Assembly (NCBI GenBank): GCA_027604505.1
Contig: JADIIX010000217.1
Span: forward strand, 1 to 27,058
DNA length: 27,058 nt
Source: Gonapodya sp. JEL0774
Taxonomy: Eukaryota; Monoblepharomycota; Monoblepharidomycetes; Monoblepharidales; Gonapodyaceae
Direction of reading: 5' to 3'
Shown in pieces: positions 1 to 9,406 of this stretch; within the stretch, counting starts at the first letter, position 1; each line of letters opens with the position of its first letter. The notes below the pieces were generated by a model, which did no database searches, was not told the origin of the DNA, and was given only the letters and a program-made list of their open reading frames with translations. The position numbers and the translations under genes were made by a program.

Positions 1-70
1 CTGGTGTTCGGTTCTGAGCATGTCGCTCACATCTGCTCTCCCTGTCTCTCCCTGCACCGCGTTTCCTCAG

Positions 71-207
71 CTGCCTACAACAAGCGCTCCACCATCTCGT
101 CTCGCGAGGTACAGACCGCCATCCGTCTCATTCTCCCCGGTGAGCTCGCCAAACACGCCGTGTCTGAGGGCACTAAGGCGGTCACCAAGTTCACCAGCTC
201 CAAGTAA
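71..207 (+). CDS. H2B: Histone H2B, last exon (5'-partial)
   Basis: The exon encodes the C-terminal half of histone H2B, a core nucleosome protein of chromatin. It runs from an Ala-Tyr-Asn-Lys segment (human alpha-2 region) through [11 protein letters not shown], the LPGELAKHA segment and the end VTKFTSSK. The lysine in AVTK corresponds to the C-terminal ubiquitination site. The exon starts after a clear acceptor (TTTCCTCAG at 62-70); the first two bases CT complete a split Ala codon. Positions 1-70 are the 3' part of the preceding intron, so the N-terminal exons lie outside the window. The stop is TAA at 205-207. A second, nearly identical exon lies at the other end of the window on the minus strand. 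The usual divergent H2A partner of fungal H2B would be off the left edge. Confidence 0.95.
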
Positions 208-266
208 AGAGGGGAACTTGAAGTCTGCACGCCATCTTGACTGCTGAAGCAGACATTACTTCATTT

Positions 267-282
267 GGTTTTTATAAAAACC
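267..282 (+). promoter_or_regulatory. Histone-type 3'UTR stem-loop candidate of the left H2B gene
   Basis: A perfect 16-nt palindrome lies 60 nt after the H2B stop. In RNA it folds as a 6-bp stem GGUUUU/AAAACC closing a UAUA tetraloop, followed by ACC. This has the geometry (6-bp stem, 4-nt loop, 16 nt) and fits the degenerate consensus of the metazoan replication-dependent histone stem-loop (GGYYYU, loop UHUH, ARRRCC, then ACC). The same element is conserved in the other H2B copy. The upstream flank (TCATTT) does not match the animal CCAAA flank, and I see no clear purine-rich U7-type element downstream. Function is inferred, not shown. Confidence 0.65.
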
Positions 283-301
283 ACCTCTATTGTACATACA
301 T

Positions 302-605
302 AGTCAATCTCAATTCCAATCTCCAAATTCTGCGCAATTGTTTATTTGCCTAGTCTGACGTTTCCCTACCTGACCACTCCGTTGTTGCAATCATTCTCTC
401 TTGGCACACCTGTTCACAGACACCATCAGTTTTCGGTGGTCGTAGTTAATTGGAGTATTTACATGATTGCAACTGAGATGTATTTTTTTGCTGCCTTCGC
501 ATGCTTATTCGTATGGAATTAATTCTTGTTCAGTCGTGGGGAAGTGATCGTGATGGCGGCGGGGACCACCGCTGTGCAGCTGTTCCCTCCCAACCCACTT
601 CTGAC
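302..605. other. Intergenic region, H2B 3' side to EAF-like gene
   Basis: About 300 bases between the H2B 3'UTR and the ATG chosen for the next gene. It presumably holds the promoter of the EAF-like gene. An open frame with an in-frame ATG at 501 runs into the gene and could extend the N-terminus by 35 residues. I see no RNA gene or repeat here. Confidence 0.6.
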
Positions 606-2930
606 ATGACCACTTCTGCACCTCCTTCTTCCGTAACTCCATCGTCTCAACAGAATTCGAACGTCGACGTGATGAAACTGGTCCCTCGTGGACGCAAACT
701 CAAAGTGAAACTCGGGCCGTCCTGGGAGAGCAAGGCGGGTTATGCTGCTCTGAAATGTGAGTGATAGTCTGTTTTCAAATCTACAATCGTAAACTCTACG
801 AATCGTAAAATTGGGCTGCTTTGCGTCTCAACCCGGGACACTGCCGAATCCCGATGATAATTGCGGCTGTCGGGAACACCCGTTCGAGGAGCGAGAAATC
901 ACCCCTTGTTCTGCACCGTGGATCCATCCAGACTTCAACTGACCCTGCATTGCACCCTCTCAGACAAGTTGCGACCTCCTGCAGTTGAATCGGCGCAGTT
1001 TGCGACGGTCTTGAACGAGGGTGACGAGTGCACAATGGAGACGTTCGTCAAGGGGAGCCAGGTTCGCCCATTCCTGCAAAAGCATTTATATAGTGGTGCA
1101 TTCTAATCGACACCAATGATGTGTTGAAATGATTCCCCTGTGTGTTTGATTCTTGAATTCTATTGCACGCTCCACTCCGTGAACCAAGAGTTCAACACAA
1201 ACGCTCACCGGCAACCGTCAAGACTCCCGGGGTACCGAATGTGTGCTTCTTCTTGACACAAGTACAGACCCACCCGTATGATTTGAACCTTGATTTTGCC
1301 TACACCTCACGATACGTCCAACAACCAACACCACGCTCCCTACTCGTGCATAGACCCTCGTCCTGGAACGCCTCTCTATATCCGTCACCCAGCTGTGCCC
1401 GTCCAAAACTCCTGCCGTCTCTCTTTCCGTAACACCTGCCCCATCCAATCCCTCCAGCCCCCGGCTCCCTCCATCCACAGTCCTCACGCCACCAACTACA
1501 GTCACCGCACCTGCTCCAACCCAGCTACCCAGTCCTCCCCCACCTGCTCAAAAGCACCTTCCCATCAAATCTTCATCTAAAAGGGACCCGAATGACTCCG
1601 ATGATTCGCTCTCCCTGTCATCTGACGGTTCTCCACACCACAACCCCTCTACAACCTTCCCGTACCCACCCGTCTCAACAACCACTGTGGCGCCTTCCTT
1701 CTCTTCAAGTGCAAACCCTCCTACTACCGCTACAACCGCCATAGAATACTCCGAAGCCTCTGACTCGGACTCGAGCTCCGACGCCTCCCCAATATCCCCG
1801 CCCGCTCCCTCCCTACCTTTCCTCGCACCACCAGTCCGACTCGCATCGTACCATGCTCCTGCAACGCTGTCCTCCGATGACTTTGATGACGACTTTGCCG
1901 ATGCGGATGACGACCGAGATGGGGATTTCACCATCCGTGGTCGAGGAGGCGGGGCAGGACGGAGAGGGGGCAAGGGCTTAAGGGGACGGGGTGCAGCTGC
2001 GGGAAGGGCAGGAAAGAAAAAGCGGGGTGCAATTGCCGGAGGAGGTAACCCCGGTGACTATGGGGCGTACTCGGGAGTGGGAGCAGGAAAGACACCTGCC
2101 GGGACACCTGCGGGAAAGACTACCACCAGTAAGCGAGGTTCTTCATCGTCGGTTGGTGGAAGTGGTAGCACGCGTGGTGCATCGAATTCAAAACGCGGAG
2201 GCCGGGGTGCCGCTCGCAAAGGACCCAAGGGTAAAACCCCCTCGTCGAACGCCCTCACGCCTGCTGTGGTGGAATTCTCTGAGGATAGCGAAGAAGAAAG
2301 TGCGGTGGCGCAACCTGTTAGCTTTTTTGGTGCTCCCGTGCGACCTGGTGTTGCACGGCCATTTGATTACGGTCGGCCGCCCGTCACAAACCCTCCTTCG
2401 GCGCCGGTATCAGTGGGTGTTGCACGGCAAGCAGGCCAACCTCAAACTGCTGCCACACTGCCACCCATGGTAATGGATGATGATGAAGGAGATGGAGAGG
2501 ACAGTTACCTTGATGATTTGGCAGAAGAGTTGGAAAAGGACTTTGCACAGGAGGTCGGCATGGACCTTGATAAAGAATTGCCTGTAAGTTAACTTTTCTG
2601 TGCTTGGATTTGGAGACGACATGGGTTATTGGTTGTTCGTGGTGTCATTCTTACACTTGTCCTGAACATCTGTTGGACATCAAATCTTCTCACTTAGGTG
2701 CCTCCCCCTCCCTTTCCCACTGCGGGACAGAATGCTTTTCGAAATTTACCCGCTGTCAGGTCCGGACCCGTGTCTTTGTCGGCAATGCTTGGAGGTAAGA
2801 AACATATCTGAAATCTTGTAAGAGTTAGATGGAGGGTTGATACTTCGTGTTCGTTCGTTCTCTTTTGTCTCGGTCTGCGGAATCGATAGGAGGGGAGGAG
2901 GACGAAACCAGCGAATCCGAGAGTGATTAG
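606..2930 (+). CDS. EAF-like RNA polymerase II transcription elongation factor
   Basis: Six exons fit in phase: 606-756, 964-1061, 1189-1275, 1354-2583, 2698-2794 and 2890-2930, about 567 aa. The N-terminal ~130 residues resemble the ELL-associated factor (EAF) domain. They contain a KVKLGPSWE strand, an ALKYKLRPPAVES segment spanning the first intron, an FVKGSQ turn, then ECVLLLD and LVLERL strands joined across intron 3. EAF proteins bind ELL and stimulate Pol II elongation in the nucleus. The rest is low complexity: a Pro/Ser/Thr linker, a Ser-Asp stretch (~aa 240-265), an Asp-rich patch (~287-305), a Gly/Arg-rich basic RGG-like segment (~307-335) and an acidic C-terminus ending SESESD. 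The exon 2/3 junction uses a weak donor (GTTCGC) and is the least certain. The start could also be the ATG at 501. It converges with the permease gene. Confidence 0.7.
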
Positions 2931-3210
2931 GATGGTGGTGAGGCTGGTATATTTTGCCAGTCTTAGGGTCGTGTGTGGCTCCGTAGGACAGGCTTTAGGC
3001 GCAGATGGGAAGATCAGAAGATCTCTTGAATCCCCACTCAATACGACGATCATATAGCACAAACGGATGTATCCCGCTCCCCTCCACCTTCTCTCGTGGC
3101 CATTGCTTTGAATTATCTAAGATCATATTATGATACCGTACTCCTATAAACTAGTCGTGAAAATTTCAAAATACGTGTCACTCTTAATAACACCCCTCAG
3201 ACAGACTACT
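2931..3210. other. Short convergent intergenic region
   Basis: 280 bases between the stop of the EAF-like gene (+) and the stop of the permease (-), so it holds both 3' ends. I see no canonical AATAAA and no further gene. Confidence 0.6.
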
Positions 3211-6200
3211 TCAGGCCGTCTCTTCCTTCTTTTCAAGCGCTTCAATCTCGGCAAGCTGCTCCATTGTGATTTGGTTGATGGGCTTGAAGCGGAAGTGAGC
3301 GTCAGCTGTCGACGAAGATTAAACGCTCCACAAGTCTCAACGAAACTTACTCCTTTGAACCACTTCCTCGCGGAAACGAACCAGCTGATAATCGTGCCTA
3401 GCAATAACGCCATGAGCATGGGGAGAGCGTAGTTCATGGTGCTGCCCGTGACACTACCCGGGAGGAAATGAGAGTGATTACTATTTTGTGCTGTGAGTCC
3501 GGTGTGTCCGCATAACACTTACGGGACGACTTGAGGTAGACAAAGGAGGACAAACATGTATACACAGTAAATGCATGTAATGATGCCGTTGGGTACCGAG
3601 AAAGGACCCAGGTTGAAAGGCTGTTGCAAGCAATCGACCAAAAGTTCAGATATTGAATTCCCCCTTCTGTGAACGTTGCAACTCACTCCTTGCTTGAAAG
3701 AGTTGCGGCCCACTGTCACGCGCATGAAAGTTGGCAGCGTGTACGCGACAAGCATTGCAACCTAACATGCGATCCGCCCAGCCAAAGCCGATAGTGGTGT
3801 TAGTATCAGGGCCTCCGAAAAGATCAAGTCTCGAGAGGAACCGTACCGTCGAAACCGAGCTCATGATCGATAGCGCAAGTGGAGATCCGTAACCCAGAGC
3901 TGAACCAATGATAGCGATGCAAGTGGAAAGTCCAATAGTGCGAAGGGGCAACTTGGTTTCTGGGTGCACATCTGAGCGATCCGATTCAATAAAGTGCAGT
4001 TCAAGTGAAGGACGCCAACATGTCGCTCACAGTGGAAGAACTTCGAGAAAGGCAAGCCACCGTCCCGCGAGAAGGCACTGGGAAGAACGTACACCTTGTA
4101 AGGATCGCGCCACTACCGCCTCGCTTTTGTAACAACAAACTCACTACATCATGCGACTCGATGACGCAATGCAGCTCTGTTTTCAAAAAGAACGCTGTTA
4201 ACCTGATAGAATTTACTTTCGCAGAATGGCAATACTCACAACCATGCACATCAGAAGCGTGAGCCAGTACTGTAGGAGAGAAACTATCAGCCGCTCCATC
4301 TGTGAGTGAACGGGTTGATAAAGCCCACCAAGAACAGCATTAATTGAGCTCCTCTGGGGCCAATCGCATCAATGTAAAGTTGGGCAAGGAGCGTGGGATA
4401 AGGAGCACTCAAGATAGAGTCTATGTCTTGGATACTGAGCAGAAACGACCAACTGAGCAAACATAAAAGTGGGATTGAACACACTCGCACTGACCAGAAC
4501 AACAATGTGAAGAGGTATCCAGTTCCGAAGATGAAGGTCCACAGAACCGATTGGAAGATTCCTTGGGCAGCGGCAGTGTCACTAAAATAGCACGTAAAGT
4601 TCATAACTGGTTCCTTGGGAGGACCGAGATTATCACTTCGGAACGGACCTTCCTTTGGTTTCCTCAGATACGTGAGCGGAAGCATCTTGACCAATATAAG
4701 TAATACCAGGAAGGAGGAAGCCAAGTTGGAAGACGAGCGCTGGGAGAAACAGGGGTTGGCAAAGATGCTGCTTCTGACAGAACGTTATGCAGACTTACCA
4801 GAGCTTTCCCAACCCGTTTCGTTGATAAATTCCCCTATCAGAAACCGCAGAGAGTGCGAATGTCATGTTCCGCTCTCCAAGAAAATGCAATGAATGGGCT
4901 ACGCAACCAACCGAACACAAAACTAGCCGGTTGTTTCACCGGTGCGGCAGCCAAGAGCCAGATAATCACTGAAGCAGGGAACAACAGTCATTCTTTGAGC
5001 TGCCATTGAACATTGTTTCGCGAATCCCACTCACTGATGAAGAAATCAAAGCTGTGATTTTGGTGGTAGAGAGTGCTTGGTGAGATCCCATTAGCTGATC
5101 ACGACCTCCATTCACTCACATGTGAAGGCCCACAGAGAACAGGGCTGAAAACTACAGTCAGAAACATCGAATGCAGGAACGCGAACGTAGGAACTCACTA
5201 ATGTAGCCCAGAACCTTTTCGGAAATGCAATTGATGAGACCCGCGCAGGCCACAGTGGCGATGCCGATCGATGTGGTGATGTACATGCTGCTCTGTCGAT
5301 CTTTGAATAATGACGGATTGACGGTTTATGGTGAGTCACCGATGGGTTTCTCGATTCCACCTCACCTGGGTAGGAAATCATGATCATGCTCCAAAAGTAA
5401 GCACCGAGTGCAGGGGGACCAGTTGCAATGGACGCAAGTTGTCCGCAACACTTTGTGCGAGAGGGAAGGGACCGTTAGAAGGTATTCGACGGTAGGAAAG
5501 AGCCCCGTTACACTGACGTTGAACCACGCGTTCACCCATGCTGCAAAAGGGCCGTACTTTTCACCACCAAGTTTGGCACTCCAATAGTAAAGACCGCCCG
5601 CGGTGGGATATGTCGAACAGATCCTGGTGTGATTCAAGATCGAGTATCGTGGAGATCAGCGGCAGACGAACAGGTGAGGCATAGAGGTTAAATAACTCAC
5701 TCAGCCATTGCTGCAGCATTTCCAAGTGTCAGGATACTAATGATTATCCATCCGATCGAAACACCCTGCAGGTTGCGTGTTCGTTAGCTGGTGGTGACCT
5801 TTGGATCATTCACGAGAAACATACCATGGGTCCACCAGTAAGAATGCCGAACTGTGAAACAAAGTACAAAAAAGCTCAGCTCCTTGTTATGAAGCGAACG
5901 GACGACTGCTCCCTCACAGTAAACAGACTCGTGATACCAGAGATGAAGGAAACTTAATCAAGTTTGGAAACGTTCTCGGGTGAGAATGATCTCTTTGCGG
6001 TGTTTGAGGAATCGCACTTACTGTGAGAGAAGGCAAGGCCCAAGTTGTGGAACCAGCTCATGCCACTGATCGCCACCGCGAGATTTCAGCCAACGAACGG
6101 AATGTTTTGTGAACGGGAAGGCCGGGATAGAGAGAAGAATGGGACAACTTCCGCTAAGAAACCAACCGATTGAGTTCTTGCCGGTACCCAAGCTTCCGAA

Positions 6201-6438
6201 AGGACACTTGGTGAGTTGAATGTTCTACGGATGACGAGGAACGGAATAAGCGTACCTTTGCCAGCTTGATTTCATCTACGTTTCCAACACGGAAGTGCAA
6301 TTAGGTGCGGTGGGTTCGCGTTCCCATGATGTCCGATCGAGGGAGGAGGGGGAAGAATGGGAATGAGGAGGGAGCCGCGTGGCATTGAATGGTTTCATTC
6401 CAAGACAAACCTGCAGTCATCGCGATCGGTTCCGCCAT
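3211..6438 (-). CDS. APC-family amino-acid/GABA/choline-type permease
   Basis: A plasma- or organelle-membrane transporter of the fungal amino acid/choline permease group (APC superfamily), about 514 aa with roughly 12 membrane segments. I can join 24 exons in phase, from ATG at 6436-6438 to TGA at 3211-3213. Family landmarks in order: DEIKLAKLGYRQEL at the N-terminus, FSHISFISGITSLF (TM1), EICSTYPTAGGLYYWSAKLG, KQPASFVFGEFINETGW, GQDASAHVSEET, FSRDGGLPFS, YVHPETKLPLRT, and WFKGPINQ near the end. The N-terminus is split into very small exons, including 20 nt at 6256-6275 and 26- and 25-nt exons elsewhere. The weakest piece is the small exon coding ITLYHQNHSF, which sits where relatives have a plain loop. 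Substrate cannot be read from sequence. It is divergent from the oxygenase gene over a 621-bp shared upstream region. Confidence 0.9.
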
Positions 6439-7059
6439 TATGGAAGTGGTGGAGGAGTGAACGAGCGTGGTGTTTCAACTTTGCAGGTCTCCAGTTTAAT
6501 ATTTTATGTACCCGCTTGAGTGGGTCGCGTGCCTGAGCGGCAGGAGGGTGCTCGATCGGCGATCATGTGGTATGACCGACCCCACAGCCCAGCCCAGCCC
6601 ACTACAGCTCCGGTCAAGTTTCGCGTCTTTGCAGGATAAGCACAAAAGAAACTTAGAAAGAATGCTAATTCAGTCCCGATACTTATTGGGTGTCCAAGGA
6701 TACTTCTATAGGAGACCTCTAAAGCATCTGCGGGTGCAGGTCCTTCTTACCCTTGCGATATGTCTCCCACGGACTCGTTACTCACTTTCAAGGTAGAACT
6801 TATGTATTCCTGATAGTCTGAAAACGTAAATACTAAATGCGATGTCCTGCAATAACGAATCAAGTCAACTTTGGATACCCGGGCTCTGTGGCCTCTTGTT
6901 CGATCCGAACCTCTTCACTGCGGGTGAGATCGCGCTTCTCTGGGTTTGGCTCACTCGTAACTCCAGCCACGACGTCTGGAATCCAGGATAAAGTAAAGAA
7001 GGAGGGGATAAGCCAAACCGGGTTGATCTACACATTTTTCATTCACATTCGACGCAAAC
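6439..7059. promoter_or_regulatory. Divergent upstream region between permease and oxygenase
   Basis: 621 bases lie between the permease ATG (-) and the oxygenase ATG (+), so both promoters must be here and could be shared. A short GCCCA-type run sits near 6585-6602. I see no clear TATA box, no palindromic operator and no coding signal. Confidence 0.55.
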
Positions 7060-9230
7060 ATGCTCACCGCCAACCTCTCAGACAACGATCACTCTCGACT
7101 GTGAGTTGTACTCACCCCAACATTCAGTTGCTGTGCCGTTTTAACCACAATATGTTTGTGTTCTAGCACGGCCACCCAGACTCTTTCCTCAGATCTCATC
7201 GGCGCAGAAGACGAGAGTGTCGCTGTCGCGAAATTCAGCAAATCATTCAAGTAAGTTTCATGGTCAATAACCAAATTATGTAACCCCCAACCCAAAAGTT
7301 TTAATGTCTTCCGGACGGATAGGGTTATTCCCATCATGGACCTCGCAATGCTACGCGGGACTCCCGAGCAAAAGAAACAGTTTCTCGACCAGTTCAGGGA
7401 CGTAATGCTGACGTGCGGTTTCCTCTACATTAAGAACACCGGAAGTGAGCTCCCTGCAACCAAGAGAGTTATCCGGGTGCATACAATGTACTAAGAACAT
7501 CCTTTGCGCTGCACCCACTTCAAGTCTCGGACGATCTACAAAAACGTATCTATGACGTCGTTGTGAAGACTTTTGGTAAGTCTCGCTCAAACAGAGTAAC
7601 TAACCACCTCGACAACGGGCGCTGAATGTTTTCTGGTGTTTTTGCATCTCTTTCTTAATGACAAACCCGCAGCCCTGCCTCGCGAGGAGAAGGTCAAGTT
7701 CGCCATCGAGAAGTCCCCTTGTTTCAAGGGATGGAACGAGCTCGGGAAGGAAGTCACTTATGGAAAGTGGGTACCTGTTCCCTTCCCCCTCCCTTCTCAA
7801 CGGACACACATACACACACACACACACCTGTAACCCCCGCCACCGCTGACAGAAACGACATGCGCGAGCTGATTGGCATTGGGTATGATAATCGGCTCCG
7901 TTTGCCTGACGAGCCACTTTGGTACAACACGCTCGGATCGTGGAACATTCCCACGGTGGGTTACGTCCGAACGCGAGTGTAGAAACGACACGTCCGTTGT
8001 GAGCTAAAGGTACAATGAATCTCTTTCACATGGCGGATCACAGGAAGAGCAAGTGCCCGGCTTCCGCGCCACGGTGACGGAGTACCTCACCGAGGTGCAC
8101 AAACTGGCTGTCGAGCTCCTCCACGCAGCAGCGGAGACGCTTGAGCTGCCTGTGGACTACTTTGACAAGATTTGGTTGAACGACACGACCGGGAGGGAGG
8201 CGTCGCACTTCCAGTTCAACCACTACCCGTCCATCGACGTCGGGGCGAACCCTGAGTGGGCGGATAACTTGGGAGATGCGGCGCATCAGGATGATGACAT
8301 CGTGACGATACTGGCACGTGAGTGCATTCGGGTAGCTCTGGTCGATGAGGTCCTTCTCTCACCCTCATACCTTCCTTAGAGGACATGGTTGGAGGCTTGC
8401 AAGTGCAAAACTTCGACGGAGATTGGTGAGTGCACTAGATGCACGCAGTGCGCTAATAGATTTACGCTTACGTGTATCTATTATTAGGATTGACGTCAAA
8501 CCTATTGAAGGAACGGTGAGTATATCTATTTTGCTTACAAGCGTTACCCCCACCCCCACCACCACCACCACTGATGCATCTGTCGCCACCTCCAATCTTA
8601 CTTCCTCACCAATCAAGATGGTTTGCAACCTCGGTTCGTTCTTGGAAGCGGTGACCGGAGGTAGATACATCGCGACTTCTCACAGAGTGAGACTCAACAC
8701 GAGTGGCAAGTCGAGGTACAGCTGGCGTGAGTAATTCAGCGCGGGTTGCATACGGTGGATGATATTTTTGTGGCATTTATTCGTCTGACAGCAGTTGGGC
8801 TTTTGCGATGAAGCGTACTTCCTCCAACCGAAGATCACGACAGCTCGGTGGGTGGAGCCACTGCCTGACGAAGTGCTTCCCGAGTACGTGCGCAACAACA
8901 AACCAGAGGTTAAGAATCGGTACGAGGCCATGGAATTCAACCGAAAAATTGCAAAGACAATTGGGGAATACATGTACGTGGAGTGTGTTGCCGCGCGGCG
9001 GCTTTCTGATACGATGATAACCGTTATCGATATTGCGGTAAACAAACAGGTTCTACGTGAAGCAAATGAAGAGTTACCCCGAGGCAAAGGAGATCCACTA
9101 TCCCGACGTAGATTGGGTGAAGGAACTGAACATCGACCCTGTGTTGTGAGTTCCCCTCCTTTTCTTTGCACTTTTCCGGCCACTTAGGGGTCTGCGCAAC
9201 TCACTCTGCAGGGCCAAGAAATTCCTTTAG
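7060..9230 (+). CDS. 2-oxoglutarate/Fe(II)-dependent oxygenase (isopenicillin N synthase-like)
   Basis: Non-haem iron dioxygenase of the IPNS/flavonol-synthase fold, about 414 aa from 13 exons. The N-terminal DIOX_N part reads VIPIMDLAMLRG, then FRDVMLTCGFLYIKNTG. The iron triad is visible as H-Q-D (HQDDDIVTIL, about residues 245-247) and the distal His in ATSHRV (about 302). RYS follows as the 2-oxoglutarate-binding Arg/Ser. The start ATG at 7060 has a good context (CAAACATGC) and the stop is TAG at 9228-9230. Introns are 62-102 nt and in phase at every junction but one. The exon ending RYSW at 8726 (phase 1) cannot join the exon starting LGFCDEAYF at 8795 (phase 0) with canonical sites. That suggests an indel, unusual splicing or recent damage. 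The substrate is unknown. It sits upstream of an acyl-CoA synthetase and a hydroxylase on the same strand. Confidence 0.88.
7804..7827. repeat. (CA)n microsatellite in an oxygenase intron
   Basis: A short, slightly interrupted AC/CA dinucleotide run lies inside the intron 7767-7852 of the oxygenase gene, just before its acceptor. It is likely length-variable and has no coding role. Confidence 0.9.
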
Positions 9231-9406
9231 TTATGTACAATGTTGGAGGGTTATTGGAGGTGCAAATAAATTTGCAGTAATTTGGTTCCGACGACGGATT
9301 TCCGGCACAGAAACTGATCGGCTCCACCTTCCACTCAAATCACGGGATGGCGAACAGTAGAGTGAGCATCCACCCACTACAGGACAGTTAAGGGGAATCG
9401 GAAACG

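Larger units (their letters stand above)
2..301 (+). repeat. Left arm of a terminal inverted repeat carrying the H2B 3' end
   Basis: This stretch matches the reverse complement of 26756-27057 almost base for base. I see three differences in the coding part, all synonymous (an Ala, a Val and a Thr codon). In the 3'UTR there is one substitution and a small substitution plus 2-nt indel cluster near 251-256. The intron part (2-70) is identical in both copies. Homology stops abruptly just after the 3'UTR palindrome. The repeat is made of the end of an H2B intron, the last exon and the proximal 3'UTR, so it is a duplicated gene rather than a transposon arm. Confidence 0.93.

Noticed and set aside
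241-252. Second small hairpin (CTGCTGAAGCAG) in the H2B 3'UTR
   Set aside because: The 2-nt loop is sterically poor and the sequence next to it varies between copies, so it is less convincing than the 16-nt stem-loop.
1240-1300. Apparent frameshift in the EAF-like gene after ECVLLLDTSTDPP
   Set aside because: A 78-nt intron (1276-1353, GTATGA...CATAG) removes the stop and joins in phase to a segment reading LVLERL, as the family expects.
1548-1973. 141-codon minus-strand open frame opposite the EAF-like gene
   Set aside because: Its Ser/Glu-rich composition is the mirror of the low-complexity plus-strand coding exon; it has no own motif.
7804-7827. CA repeat as a possible CRISPR-like or satellite array
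   Set aside because: It is a simple dinucleotide run inside an intron; no spaced repeats of any array type occur in the window.
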